From the NCBI RefSeq assembly GCF_014192415.1, contig NZ_JACHXY010000003.1, forward strand, positions 494,227 to 558,226: DNA of 64,000 nt, written 5' to 3'. Under the pieces are notes generated by a model. The model searched no databases and was not told where the DNA came from. It worked only from the letters and a program-made list of their open reading frames with translations. Made by a program: the position numbers and the translations under genes. Shown piece after piece: positions 42,682 through 52,032 of the stretch (its first letter is position 1; every line of letters begins with the position of its first letter). This DNA is from Microbacterium proteolyticum. Lineage in GTDB: Bacteria; Actinomycetota; Actinomycetes; Actinomycetales; Microbacteriaceae.

Positions 42682-43701
42682 TCAGCGCGCGAGCGGAGCC
42701 GTGGACGACCGCGGAATGAGGGTCGGCATGACCCTTTCGATCCTCGCCTCGGAGCCGTCGGCGAGCAGCAGGTCGAGAGCGACCTCCGCGATGCGGTCGA
42801 AGTGCGTGCGCACCGACGTCAGTGCCACGGGGAGTCGCGCCACGAGCGGAATGTCGTTGTACCCCACGATCGACAGGTCACGCCCGGCTTCCATCCCGAG
42901 GGACTGCGCGACGGTGGAGACACCGACGGCGAGGTTGTCGTTGGCGGCGAAGATCGCGGTGGGTCGGTCGGGGGCGTCGAGCAGCCGGCGCGCGGCCTCG
43001 ATGCCGTGGTCAAGCCCGTAACCGACGGCCAGCACCCGTCGCTCGTCGAGCTCCACGCCTGCCTCGCGCAGCGCGCGCTCGGCGCCCGCGCGGCGGTCAC
43101 GGCCGCTCGAGGTGAACCACGGCCCGGTCACGATGGCGATATCGCGGTGTCCGAGGTCGAGCAGATGCCGAACCGCGAGGTACCCGCCCGTCTCGTCGTC
43201 GCCGAGCGACGAGGGACTGACGTCGTCGGTTCGCAGGGCCAGTACGTGCGGGATGCCCCGCTCGCGCAGCGACACGGGGAGGGCGTCGTCCAGGCGCGCG
43301 GTCGCGAGCACCAGACCGTCGACGCCCCGGTCCAGCAGCGTCTCGGTGGCGCGGCGCTCCTCGTCGGCGTCGTCGCCGCACGTCGCGACGACAGCGAAGT
43401 AGCCACGCCGCCGCGATGCACGCTCGACCGCCTCGAACATCAGCGCCATCACGGCATCCGTCAGGCGCGGCACGAGGACGCCGATCGTCGCCGTCGCGCC
43501 GCGGCGCAGGCTCGAGGCCGACACGTTGCGCCGATAGCCGAGCTCGTCAGCGACGGCACGCACACGCTTCGCCGTGGCGGAGGAAGACGGCGGGGTGCGG
43601 TCGTCGAGCACGCGACTGACGGTGGAGATGCTGACCCCGGATGCCGACGCCACATCCTTCAACGTGACGACGTGGCGTTCACCGGCCGCGATGTCGACCA
43701 T
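42682..43701 (-). CDS. LacI family transcriptional regulator
   Basis: 339 residues. HTH and hinge at about 12-65 (VTLKDVASASGVSISTVSRVLD, then LGYRRNVSASSLRRG), followed by the sugar-binding-protein-like effector domain. GGAGGAGG precedes ATG 43701. It is divergent from the dapA-like gene; sites with GGGAACGTTTTC and its inverse flank that promoter, so it most likely represses the dapA-like/Nramp-like unit. Confidence 0.88.
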   Translation of the reverse strand: MVDIAAGERHVVTLKDVASASGVSISTVSRVLDDRTPPSSSATAKRVRAVADELGYRRNVSASSLRRGATATIGVLVPRLTDAVMALMFEAVERASRRRGYFAVVATCGDDADEERRATETLLDRGVDGLVLATARLDDALPVSLRERGIPHVLALRTDDVSPSSLGDDETGGYLAVRHLLDLGHRDIAIVTGPWFTSSGRDRRAGAERALREAGVELDERRVLAVGYGLDHGIEAARRLLDAPDRPTAIFAANDNLAVGVSTVAQSLGMEAGRDLSIVGYNDIPLVARLPVALTSVRTHFDRIAEVALDLLLADGSEARIERVMPTLIPRSSTAPLAR

Positions 43702-43747
43702 GGCACCTCCTCCGTGCTCACCCTACCCGCGTGACGAGAATCTTCCC

Positions 43748-43840
43748 GGGAACGTTTTCATCCCAACTCTTGACACTTCTCCGCTTCCCGAGCACACTTG
43801 CAATCGTTCCTGCAAACGTTCCCATCCGGGGAACGCTCGA
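43748..43840 (+). promoter_or_regulatory. Promoter with paired LacI-type operators
   Basis: -35 TTGACA (43770-43775) and -10 CACACT (43793-43798) with a 17-base spacer. GGGAACGTTTTC (43748-43759) lies upstream, and GCAAACGTTCCC (43812-43823), its near inverse, lies downstream. A third half-site GGGGAACGC follows at 43829. The two-operator layout around a sigma70-like promoter fits loop-type LacI repression. Confidence 0.75.
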
Positions 43841-43859
43841 CGAAGAGAAGGAGACGACG

Positions 43860-44795
43860 ATGGTCCTCGACCTCCGTGGCCTGAACCCCGCCCCCGTTAC
43901 CCCGTTCACCCCCGACGGCGACGTCGACTACGACGCCATCCAGCGCCTGGGCTCATGGCTCGGCTCGATCGACGGCGTGAAGAGCCTCGTCGTGCTCGGC
44001 CACGCCGGCGAGGGCACGTTCCTCATCGAGAAGGAGCAGCTCGACGTCATCCGGGCGTTCCGCGACTCCGTCGACGACCGACTGCCGATCATCGCGGGCA
44101 TCACCAAAGAGGGAAACCTCACCGCCGCCCTCGAAGCGAAGGATGCCGCCGCCGCCGGCGCCAAGGGCGCGCTGGTCTACCCGTCGCACGGGTGGCTGCG
44201 CTTCGGCTTCCAGCAGGGCGCTCCGCAGACCCGCTACCGCGCCATCTGGGAGGAGTCGGGTCTCGAAGAGATCCTGTTCCAGTACCCCGACAACACCAAG
44301 GCCTCGTACGACCTGGACACCCAGCTCGAGATCGCCGGCCAAGAGGGCGTGAACCACACCAAGAACGGTGTGCGCAACATGCGCCGCTGGTACACGGAGA
44401 TCCCCGCCCTGCGCGCTGCCTATCCCGAACTGCAGGTGCTGTCGTGCCACGACGAGTACCTCCTGCCGACGATGTTCGACGTCGACGGCCTGCTCGTGGG
44501 ATACGGCAACATCGCTCCCGAGCTGCTGGTCGATCTCATCGAAGCGGGCAAGGCGCGTGACTACGCCGCGGCCCACGCCATCCACGAGCGCCTGCTGCCG
44601 GTCACCAAGGCGGTGTACCACCGCGGTTCGCACATGGAAGGCACGGTCGCCCTGAAGTGGGGGCTGGTGAACCGTGGCATCCTGGACCACGCCACCGTGC
44701 GCGAGCCCCTGCTGCCCCTTCCGGCCGGAGCCGACGCCGAGATCGCCGCAGCGTTCGCCTCCGCCGACCTCGGCAGCGTGGTCGTCCCGGCGTAA
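43860..44795 (+). CDS. Dihydrodipicolinate synthase family aldolase/lyase
   Basis: 311 residues, DapA/NanA superfamily TIM barrel: NPAPVTPFTPDGDVDYDAI, LGHAGEGTFLIEKEQL (usual GTTGE becomes HAGEG), IAGITKEGNLTAALEAKDAAAAG. The Schiff-base Lys is probably in GVNHTKNGVRN. The altered GTTGE and catabolic neighbours argue against lysine synthesis; a 2-keto-acid or hydroxyproline-type lyase is more likely. AAGAAGGAGACGACG gives the ribosome site. First gene of the LacI-controlled unit. Confidence 0.82.
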   Translation: MVLDLRGLNPAPVTPFTPDGDVDYDAIQRLGSWLGSIDGVKSLVVLGHAGEGTFLIEKEQLDVIRAFRDSVDDRLPIIAGITKEGNLTAALEAKDAAAAGAKGALVYPSHGWLRFGFQQGAPQTRYRAIWEESGLEEILFQYPDNTKASYDLDTQLEIAGQEGVNHTKNGVRNMRRWYTEIPALRAAYPELQVLSCHDEYLLPTMFDVDGLLVGYGNIAPELLVDLIEAGKARDYAAAHAIHERLLPVTKAVYHRGSHMEGTVALKWGLVNRGILDHATVREPLLPLPAGADAEIAAAFASADLGSVVVPA

Positions 44796-44870
44796 GCCGC
44801 CCGGGGGCGGCCGGCGCGCCGGCCGCCCCTCATGAAACCCATCACGTCAACGACGACGGAAGGAACGACC

Positions 44871-46187
44871 ATGAGCGATCGCACCAGCCAACGCCCCCCG
44901 GCGACCCCCGGCACCGGCCACGGACGCATCTCGACCGAGACGGTGCGCGGCATCGTCGACTCCCACCGCACGCGCCGCACGTTCTGGCGGCGCCTCACCC
45001 TCATCGGACCCGCGTTCGTCGCCGGCGCCTGGCAGTTCGGCCCCGGCAACCTCACCACGGCGATGAACGCCGGTGCGCTCTACGGCTACACCCTCATCTG
45101 GGTGATCATCGTCTCGACCATCCTCATGATCTTCCTCACCGATATGAGCGTGCGTCTCGGCATCCGTACACCCGTCTCGCTGATCTCCTCGATCAAGGAC
45201 TCTCTCGGAACCTGGGCGGGCGTCGTCGCGGGCATCGGCGTCTTCCTCATCACCCTGTGCTTCTCGGTCGGCAACGCGGTCGGCTCGGGCGTGGGCTTGT
45301 CCATGCTGCTGCCGGGCACCTCTCCGGTGATGTGGACGGTCATCTGCACGGCGCTCGTCGGCACGATCCTGCTGTTGAAGAAGATCTACGGCGTCGTCGA
45401 GAAGATCCTCATCGCCATCGTCGCGCTGATGGCGTTCTGCTTCATCATCTCGGCCTTCGCCTCGAACCCCGACTGGGCAGCCGCCGGCGCGGGGCTCATC
45501 CCCGTCATCCCGGGCGGAGCGTGGCTGCTGATCATCGGCCTCGTCGGGACCAACTTCTCGATCAACGCCGCGTTCTTCGCCTCCTACGGCACTAAGGCAC
45601 GCGAGCGCCGCGAAGACGAGTACCGCGACATCACGATCGTCGACACGATCCCCGGCATCGTCGCCCCCGGCATCATGACGGCGCTCGTCATCGTCGTCGC
45701 GGCATCCGTTCTCGGCCAGACCGGCGCCGACGCGCCGAGCGCGTTCGGCGGTCTCGCCCGCATCTTCGAACCGGTCGCGGGTCCCGTCGGCGCCTGGATC
45801 TTCGCGTTGGGGTTCTTCGGCGCTGCCTTCTCGTCGATGATCCCGAACTGCATCGCGGGCGGCACGATGCTCTCGGATGCCGTGGGCCGCGGCGCCTCCG
45901 CCGAGACCCTCACCGCGCGACTGGGAAGCGCCTTCATCCTCCTGTTCGGTATCGGCGTCACGCTGGTCTTCGCCGGCACCTCGCCCGTGGAGCTCATCGT
46001 GATCGCGCAAGCACTCACGGTGCTGTTCGCGCCGATCCTGGCCGCGCTGATCATCGTGATGGCCAACAACCGCACGCTGATGGGTTCACTGCGCAATCGC
46101 TGGTGGCAGAACCTCGCCGGGGCCATCGGCTTGATCGCGGTCGTCGCTCTGTCGATCCGACTGCTGGTGAGCCTGATCGGCGGCTGA
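44871..46187 (+). CDS. Nramp-like transporter lacking the metal-binding motifs
   Basis: 438 residues with about 11 membrane segments, of the Nramp (MntH) superfamily. Where MntH has DPGN in helix 1 this protein reads QFGPGNLTTA, and the MPH of helix 6 is replaced in LVGTNFSINAAFFAS. Both metal ligands are thus lost, so it probably carries another cation or an organic substrate. ATG 44871 follows GGAAGGAACGACC. It is 75 bases downstream of the dapA-like gene and probably co-transcribed, which suggests uptake of that enzyme's substrate. Confidence 0.78.
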   Translation: MSDRTSQRPPATPGTGHGRISTETVRGIVDSHRTRRTFWRRLTLIGPAFVAGAWQFGPGNLTTAMNAGALYGYTLIWVIIVSTILMIFLTDMSVRLGIRTPVSLISSIKDSLGTWAGVVAGIGVFLITLCFSVGNAVGSGVGLSMLLPGTSPVMWTVICTALVGTILLLKKIYGVVEKILIAIVALMAFCFIISAFASNPDWAAAGAGLIPVIPGGAWLLIIGLVGTNFSINAAFFASYGTKARERREDEYRDITIVDTIPGIVAPGIMTALVIVVAASVLGQTGADAPSAFGGLARIFEPVAGPVGAWIFALGFFGAAFSSMIPNCIAGGTMLSDAVGRGASAETLTARLGSAFILLFGIGVTLVFAGTSPVELIVIAQALTVLFAPILAALIIVMANNRTLMGSLRNRWWQNLAGAIGLIAVVALSIRLLVSLIGG

Positions 46188-46197
46188 ACCCTGATCG

Positions 46198-46229
46198 ACG
46201 GGGGCTCGATCTTCGGATCGGGCCCCCGT
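46198..46229. terminator. Terminator with UUCG tetraloop
   Basis: A 14-base stem (46198-46211 with 46216-46229, one G-U) closed by TTCG, between the converging Nramp-like and GntR genes. Confidence 0.88.
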
Positions 46230-46282
46230 TCCGCGTGCGCGGCGAGCCGGCGCGCCCGCCCCACGGATCGGGCCTGCGCGGC

Positions 46283-46987
46283 TCAGTCGCGGAGGTGCTG
46301 CGCGAGGTCGGCGATCTCGTCGAGGTGCACGCGCATGGCCGCCTCCGCGGCATCCGGGTTCGCCGCCCGAAGAGCGCGGAGGATGCGGGCATGCCCCTCG
46401 TGCGAGAGGCGGCGACCGCCGGCGGCGACGTGCGAGAAGAGCCGGGCCTCGAGCGTCCACGACACCGTCAGCTCGCTGAGCGAGGCGAGGAGCGGGTTGC
46501 GCGTGGCCGAGGCGACCCCGGCGTGGAACGCGATGTCGAGCTGCACCGACCGCTCGCCGTCGAGGACGGTGCTCGACTCCGCAACGACCGCGGCGAGCGC
46601 GTCGAGCTCCGCGGCGTCGATGCGGGTCGCGGCGAGACGGGCGATCTGCGGCTCGACGACGGTTCGGAACTCGGATGCCGCAGCGATCGAGGTCGGATCG
46701 TCGTCCCGCCACGAGGCCAGCGCGGTGGAGATCGGTACCCGAGCGCTCACGCGGGTGCCGCTGCCCTGACGTCGTTCGACGAGGCCGGCCGACTCCAGTC
46801 GCAGCAGCGCCTCGCGGACCGCCGACCGGGAGACGATCAGTTGCTCGGCCAGCTCGCGTTCGGTCGCCAGCCTGTCCCCGGGTTTCAGCACTCCCGCCAG
46901 GATCAGGGCGCGCAGCCGCGCCACGATCTCCTCGTGCACCGATCCACCGTGCCGCTCCAGCGGCGCCAGTGTCGCGTGATCGCTCAT
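46283..46987 (-). CDS. FadR-subfamily GntR transcriptional regulator
   Basis: 234 residues. Winged helix at about 15-80 (VHEEIVARLRALILAG, LATERELAEQLIVSRSAVREAL, LESAGLVERRQGSGTRVS); the all-helical FCD ligand domain follows with the metal-ligand type residues D(I)AFH and H. AGGAGGG before ATG 46987 fixes the start. It is divergent from the dicarboxylate symporter gene, with a perfect palindrome (47043-47059) in between. Confidence 0.88.
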   Translation of the reverse strand: MSDHATLAPLERHGGSVHEEIVARLRALILAGVLKPGDRLATERELAEQLIVSRSAVREALLRLESAGLVERRQGSGTRVSARVPISTALASWRDDDPTSIAAASEFRTVVEPQIARLAATRIDAAELDALAAVVAESSTVLDGERSVQLDIAFHAGVASATRNPLLASLSELTVSWTLEARLFSHVAAGGRRLSHEGHARILRALRAANPDAAEAAMRVHLDEIADLAQHLRD

Positions 46988-47042
46988 CGACCCTCCTGCA
47001 CTCATCCTCCCAGGCGAGTGCCGTCGCGGCATCCGGATTGGT

Positions 47043-47059
47043 CAGACCGTAACGGTCTG
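47043..47059. promoter_or_regulatory. GntR/FadR-type operator
   Basis: CAGACCGTAACGGTCTG is a perfect 8-1-8 palindrome located 56 bases before the GntR start and 79 before the symporter start. It is probably bound by the neighbouring GntR protein. Confidence 0.75.
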
Positions 47060-47137
47060 GAAACACGGGAAAGAGGTGCATGAAACGCCGGCATCCCACA
47101 ATTGGACCGACCAAGGGCAATCTGCGGAGGAGCGGTC

Positions 47138-48481
47138 ATGACGAACGACGACAGCACGAACGGTGGCCGCGGTCTCGCGACGACCTGGCGGGTGCTCCGC
47201 CACCCGGCGAGCCTGATCGCCCTCGCGGCGGTGCTGGGCATCGTCTTCGGCCTCGCCACCGGCGAGTGGGCCGCGAACCTCAAGTTCGTCGGCGACCTGT
47301 TCATCCGGCTCATCCAGATGGCGATCGTGCCGCTCGTCATGGCCTCGGTGATCGTGGCTACGGGCTCCATGACCGGGTCGGGGATGGGACGTCTGGCCGG
47401 ACGCACCTTCGCGTGGATGATCGGCTTCTCGGTCGTCGCCGCGATCGTCGGCTGGGCTCTCGCGACGCTCGTCCAGCCCGGAACCGGCATCGACTACTCC
47501 GGCACGGTCGATCCCGCCCTGCAGGAAGCCGCCGAGCCCGCGGGCTGGCAGGAGACGGTGCTCGGGTTCGTCTCGACGAACATCTTCAGCGCGATGTCGA
47601 CCGCGAGCATGCTGCCCATCATCGTCTTCTCGCTCCTGTTCGGACTCGCTCTCAACGGGTACGTCCACACGACCGGCAACAGGCTCGTCGTCACCCTGCT
47701 CGACCAGCTGCAGCAGATCATCCTCGGCATGATCCGCCTCGTCATGCGCATCGCGCCGATCGGCGTGTTCTGCCTTCTGGCCGCCCTCGCCGGCGACGTC
47801 GGTTTCGCCGTGGTTACCACGGCCCTGGCGTACCTGGGTTCGACCCTTGCCGGTGTACTCATCGTGACGGCGCTGTTCGTCGTCGTCGTCGCGGTGCGCA
47901 CTCGCCTCAACCCGGCAGCCCTCCCCGGCAAGCTCGCCGAGCAGACGGTCATCGCCGTCACGACGACGAGTTCGGCCGTGACCTTCCCCACGGTGTTGAA
48001 GAACGCCGTCGAGAAGGTCGGGATCAGCCAGCGCGTGGCGAACTTCACCCTGTCGGTGGGCCTGACCATGGGCTCGTACGGCGCGGTGCTGAACTACACG
48101 ATCGTCATCCTCTTCCTCGCTCAGGCCGGACGGGTGGAGCTGACGCCCGGGCAGATCATCCTCGGCATGGCGCTGGCGATCATGCTCAACATGGGCACCA
48201 TCACCGTCCCGGGCGGCTTCGCCGTCGCCGCGACCTTCCTCGCGACCTCGCTCGGCCTGCCGCTCGAGGCGGTCGGACTCCTCATCGCCGTCGACTGGTT
48301 CACCGGCATCTTCCGCACCTTCCTCAACGTCAACGGCGACACGATGGTCGCCATGCTCGTCGCGAACGGCACCGACGAGATCGACCGCGACGTGTACGCG
48401 GGGCGCAAGAGCGTCACCGCCGCCCCGGCGGTCGATGAGGAGCTCTCGGAGAAGTTCGCGGCGGCCGACCGCGCCGACTGA
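47138..48481 (+). CDS. Dicarboxylate/amino acid:cation symporter (DctA/GltP-like)
   Basis: 447 residues, SDF/DAACS family. The re-entrant-loop motifs are visible: TTTSSAVTFPTVLKNA (hairpin 1), MGTITVPGGFAVAATF, and VDWFTGIFRTFLNVNGDTM. About eight membrane helices. It imports C4-dicarboxylates, glutamate or related acids with Na+ or H+. GGAGGAGCGGTC precedes ATG 47138; an upstream ATG (47102) is rejected. Controlled most likely by the divergent GntR regulator. Confidence 0.88.
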   Translation: MTNDDSTNGGRGLATTWRVLRHPASLIALAAVLGIVFGLATGEWAANLKFVGDLFIRLIQMAIVPLVMASVIVATGSMTGSGMGRLAGRTFAWMIGFSVVAAIVGWALATLVQPGTGIDYSGTVDPALQEAAEPAGWQETVLGFVSTNIFSAMSTASMLPIIVFSLLFGLALNGYVHTTGNRLVVTLLDQLQQIILGMIRLVMRIAPIGVFCLLAALAGDVGFAVVTTALAYLGSTLAGVLIVTALFVVVVAVRTRLNPAALPGKLAEQTVIAVTTTSSAVTFPTVLKNAVEKVGISQRVANFTLSVGLTMGSYGAVLNYTIVILFLAQAGRVELTPGQIILGMALAIMLNMGTITVPGGFAVAATFLATSLGLPLEAVGLLIAVDWFTGIFRTFLNVNGDTMVAMLVANGTDEIDRDVYAGRKSVTAAPAVDEELSEKFAAADRAD

Positions 48482-48690
48482 CCCGTCGACCGATGCGCTC
48501 GTCCTGCTCGAGAGCTCCCGGATCGTCTCGGGTCGGCGGGGCTACGACTACGCCGAACCGTTCCAGGACACTTTCATGATCGTCGGGATGTTGGCGGGAC
48601 CGATCGTCGGCGTGTCGGCAGCGCTGGTGCGCTCAGACCCGGCGTTGCGCGCGAGGCGGCGATCACGGATCGCTCATCGCGGCGAACGAC
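48482..48690. other. Gap after the symporter gene
   Basis: One plus-strand frame reads ALVLLESSRIVSGRRG ... FMIVGMLAGPIVGVSAALV, a membrane-like piece, but no start or family is recognised. It may be debris of a lost gene. Confidence 0.3.
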
Positions 48691-48721
48691 GAACCGCCCC
48701 GTCGATCGGACGGGGCGGTTC
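48691..48721. terminator. Terminator between symporter region and fprA
   Basis: A perfect 13-base stem (48691-48703 with 48709-48721) with loop GATCG, in the gap of converging genes. Confidence 0.85.
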
Positions 48722-48733
48722 GAGGTCGGAGGG

Positions 48734-50107
48734 TCACTCGCCGCGCGAGATCGCGATCATCTCGTCGCGCGGCACGACCTTGACGCGGGCGCGCTCGTGC
48801 GGGGCGCCGAGGGCCACCTCGTGCTCGTCGAGGCGGTGCCAGCCGTCGAGGTCGGTCCAGCGCACTCCGCGCTCCGCGAGAAGGGCCGGGATGGCCTCCT
48901 CCTCGGGGTGGGCGGGACGCCACCACTCGCTCTGATCGTTGATGACGTGGCGCACGGTCTCCATGGCATCCGACTTGGTGTGTCCGATGAGGCCGACGGG
49001 TCCGCGCTTGATCCACCCGGTGGCATAGATGCCGGGCACGCGCGAGTTCGAGTCGGCCGAGAGCACCTGGCCCTCGTGGTTGGGGATGACGCCGTGGCGC
49101 TCGTCGAAGGGAACGTCCTTCAGCGGCGACCCGAAGTAACCGACCGCACGGTAGATCGCCTGGATCGGCACCTCGCGGATCTCACCCGTGCCGACGACGC
49201 CGCCCTCGGCGTCGGGCCGGGTGCGCTCGTAACGGAGGGCGGCGACCCGCCCCTCTGCGTCCTTCACGACCTCGAGCGGCTTGGCCCAGAAGTGCAGGTG
49301 CAGGCGGCGCGACGCGTCTCCTCCGGCGCCGTTCGCGCCCGGGCGCGTACGCCACTGCTGCAGGACGCGGTCGATGACCTTGACCTGCTTGTTCGTCTCG
49401 ACGGCAGCCTTCGAGGCCTCGTCGTAGTCGAAGTCCTCGTCGTAGACGACCATGTCGACGTCACGCAGCTCGCCGAGTTCGCGGAGCTCGAGCGGGGTGA
49501 ACTTGACGTGCGCGGGACCACGGCGACCGAACACGTGCACGTCGGTGACGGGCGAGGCCTTCAGACCCCGGTAGACGTTGTCGGGCACTTCGGTGGGCAG
49601 CAGGTCGTCGGCGTGCTTGGCGAGCATGCGCGTGATGTCGAGGGCGACGTTGCCGTTGCCGATGACGGCGACCGACTCGGCCTCGAGCGGCCATTCGCGC
49701 GGAACGTCGGGGTGACCGTCGAACCAGCTGACGAAGTCGGCGGCGCCGTACGAGCCGTGCGCGTCGATGCCGGGGATGTCGAGGTCGGCGTCGCGGATCG
49801 CACCGGTCGAGAAGATCACGGCGTTGTAGTGCTGCTTGAGATCGTCGAGGGTGATGTCTTCGCCGAATCGCACGTTGCCGAACAGGCGGATGTCGCCGCG
49901 GTCGAGCACCTCGCGCAGCGCCGTGACGACGCCCTTGATGCGGGGGTGGTCGGGGGCGACGCCGTAGCGCACGAGCCCGTAGGGCGCGGGCAGCTGCTCG
50001 AAGAGGTCGATCGAGACGTCGAATCGACGCTCGGCCTTCAGCAGGATGTCGGCGGCGTAGATGCCGGCGGGGCCGGCTCCGACGATGGCGAGGCGCAGCT
50101 TCGTCAT
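48734..50107 (-). CDS. fprA: Ferredoxin/adrenodoxin-type NADPH reductase FprA
   Basis: 457 residues. FAD fingerprint IVGAGPAGIYAADIL at the N-terminus, PAPYGLVRYGVAPDHPRIK typical of adrenodoxin reductases, NADP fold VIGNGNVALDITRML, and the closing GWIKRGPVGLIGHTKSDA. It passes electrons from NADPH to ferredoxins (P450s, Fe-S assembly). ATG 50107 has GAGAGGACCCC upstream. It is last in a minus-strand run after the polyprenyl synthase gene. Confidence 0.9.
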   Translation of the reverse strand: MTKLRLAIVGAGPAGIYAADILLKAERRFDVSIDLFEQLPAPYGLVRYGVAPDHPRIKGVVTALREVLDRGDIRLFGNVRFGEDITLDDLKQHYNAVIFSTGAIRDADLDIPGIDAHGSYGAADFVSWFDGHPDVPREWPLEAESVAVIGNGNVALDITRMLAKHADDLLPTEVPDNVYRGLKASPVTDVHVFGRRGPAHVKFTPLELRELGELRDVDMVVYDEDFDYDEASKAAVETNKQVKVIDRVLQQWRTRPGANGAGGDASRRLHLHFWAKPLEVVKDAEGRVAALRYERTRPDAEGGVVGTGEIREVPIQAIYRAVGYFGSPLKDVPFDERHGVIPNHEGQVLSADSNSRVPGIYATGWIKRGPVGLIGHTKSDAMETVRHVINDQSEWWRPAHPEEEAIPALLAERGVRWTDLDGWHRLDEHEVALGAPHERARVKVVPRDEMIAISRGE

Positions 50108-50147
50108 GGGGTCCTCTCGATCGGGATCGGGGGGGGTGGAAATGTGG

Positions 50148-51209
50148 TCAGGCCGAGCGGTCGGCCACGGCACGGGCGAAGCGCGTCAGCGCCTCGCGCA
50201 CGGCGCCGTCGGGCAGCGGTGCGAGCGCGTCTATCGCCTCTTGCGACCACTGATGCGCGAGACGCAGGGTCTCGTGGGTCGTCTCATGGTCGCGCAGCTC
50301 CGCGAGAGCCGCGTCGAGGATCGCGGGATCGGCACCGTCGGCGATGCGTTCCTGACCCTCGTCGATGCGGGCGCGGAGGTCTGCGGATGCCGCGTCCGAT
50401 CGATGCCCGAGCAGCAGGTAGGGCATGGTCGGTACGCCCGCCCGCAGGTCGGTGCCGGGCACCTTCCCCGTCTCGGACGGATCGGGCGACAGGTCGATCA
50501 CATCGTCGAGCAACTGGAAGGCGACTCCGGCCTTCTCACCGAAGACGACCATGGGCTGCTCGAACTCCTCGGGCGCACCCGAGTAGATGACGCCCGACTG
50601 AGCCGCGGCAGCGATGAGCGAGCCGGTCTTGTCGGCCAGGACCTTGAGGTAGAAATCGACGGGCTCATCGCCGTCCTGCGGACCCACGGTCTCGTGCATC
50701 TGGCCCAGCACGAGACGCTCGAAGGTGTCGGCCTGCAGCTGGATCGCACGCTCGCCGCGGCGGGCCATGAGCTGGCTCGCGCGAGCGAAGAGCAGGTCGC
50801 CGGTGAGGATGGCGATGTTGTTGCCCCACACCGTCTGCGCGCTCGGCACACCGCGGCGCTTGTCGGCACCGTCCATGACGTCGTCGTGGTAGAGCGAACC
50901 GAGGTGCGTGAGCTCCAGCGCCGTGGCGACCTCGACGACCTCGTGCGTCGTGCCCTGGCCGAGCTGCGCGGTGAGGATGGCCAGCATCGGACGCACCCGC
51001 TTGCCACCGGCCTCGTAGAGGTAGCGTGCGGTGACGTCGGCGAGCTTGTCGGCGCTGCGCACCTCTCCCTCGAGCTCGGTCTCGACGCGCGCGAGTCCCG
51101 CCTCGACGGTGGTGAGAAGGGTGCGCGAGCGGAGGCCTGCGAAGATGCGGTCACTCAGGCCCAGCTTGCCCGACAGGCGGGAGCCGGCCGCGGGCGGTCT
51201 CGGGGTCAC
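50148..51209 (-). CDS. Polyprenyl diphosphate synthase (menaquinone side chain)
   Basis: 353 residues. The two aspartate-rich motifs are intact: DDVMD in LGSLYHDDVMDGADKRRG and DDVID in FQLLDDVIDLSPD, with AGGKRVRPML near the N-terminus. Position beside menG and the other men genes points to the octa-/nonaprenyl chain for MK synthesis. GTG 51209 is six bases after minus-strand TAGGCT (51216-51221). Confidence 0.88.
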   Translation of the reverse strand: MTPRPPAAGSRLSGKLGLSDRIFAGLRSRTLLTTVEAGLARVETELEGEVRSADKLADVTARYLYEAGGKRVRPMLAILTAQLGQGTTHEVVEVATALELTHLGSLYHDDVMDGADKRRGVPSAQTVWGNNIAILTGDLLFARASQLMARRGERAIQLQADTFERLVLGQMHETVGPQDGDEPVDFYLKVLADKTGSLIAAAAQSGVIYSGAPEEFEQPMVVFGEKAGVAFQLLDDVIDLSPDPSETGKVPGTDLRAGVPTMPYLLLGHRSDAASADLRARIDEGQERIADGADPAILDAALAELRDHETTHETLRLAHQWSQEAIDALAPLPDGAVREALTRFARAVADRSA

Positions 51210-51303
51210 GCTGTCAGCCTAGCCTGGCGCGCCGAAGGGCAGCCGCGGGTATCTCGACGGTTGACAGCGCTCCGCCGGGGAGGAGGGGCCGACGGGGCCG
51301 GAA

Positions 51304-52023
51304 TCACTGCGCGGGACGGATGCCCCGGTGCAATGCCACGATGCCGAACGACAGGTTGCGGTACTCCACGTCATCCCAGCCCGAGTCGCGCATCCACCGG
51401 GCCAGCGTCGGCTGGTCGGGCCAGTCGCGGATCGACTCGTTGAGGTAGTCGTAGGCCTCGGCGTTGCTGCTCACGGCCTTCGCGACGATCGGCAGAACGC
51501 GGTCGTTGTAGAACCGGTAGAGGCCGTTGAAGACCCGGGACGGCGGATGCGAGAACTCGCACACCACGATGCGTCCGCCGGGGCGTGTGACGCGGCGGAG
51601 TTCGCGGAGCGCCCGGCGCGGATCGTTGACGTTGCGCAGGCCGAACGACATCGTCACCGCGTCGAACTCGCCGTCCTCGAAGGGGAGGTCGGTGGCATCC
51701 GCCTGCACGAATTCTAGGTTCGCCACGTTCCCGTGGCGACGGCGACCCTCGGCGATCATGCCGCGAGAGAAATCCGCGGCGACGACGTGGGCGCCGCTGG
51801 GCACGAACGCCATCGACGACGTGCCGGTACCCGCCGCGAGGTCGAGGATGCGCTCGCCGCGCTTCGGTGCCACGGCCCGCAGGGTGGCCGCCCGCCAGAG
51901 GCGGTCGTTGCCGAGGCTGAGCACCGAGTTGGTGCGGTCGTAGGCGGCGGCGACCTGGTCGAACATGCCGCTGACGCGCTGCGGGTCTTTGCCGAGGTCG
52001 GCGCGGTTGGGGTCGCTGCTCAC
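51304..52023 (-). CDS. menG: Demethylmenaquinone methyltransferase
   Basis: 239 residues, UbiE/MenG family. SAM-binding motif ILDLAAGTGTSSMAF, DATDLPFEDGEFDAVTMSFGLRN, and RVTRPGGRIVVCEFSHP are typical. It performs the last methylation of menaquinone. GTG 52023 has minus-strand TAGACT (52030-52035) exactly six bases upstream, a clear leaderless start. Confidence 0.92.
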   Translation of the reverse strand: MSSDPNRADLGKDPQRVSGMFDQVAAAYDRTNSVLSLGNDRLWRAATLRAVAPKRGERILDLAAGTGTSSMAFVPSGAHVVAADFSRGMIAEGRRRHGNVANLEFVQADATDLPFEDGEFDAVTMSFGLRNVNDPRRALRELRRVTRPGGRIVVCEFSHPPSRVFNGLYRFYNDRVLPIVAKAVSSNAEAYDYLNESIRDWPDQPTLARWMRDSGWDDVEYRNLSFGIVALHRGIRPAQ

Positions 52024-52032
52024 CCGTCGAGT

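Noticed and set aside
48435..48935. 166-codon frame after the symporter gene
   Set aside because: It overlaps the symporter end, reads through a terminator hairpin and into fprA antisense; at best a small relic at 48500-48650.
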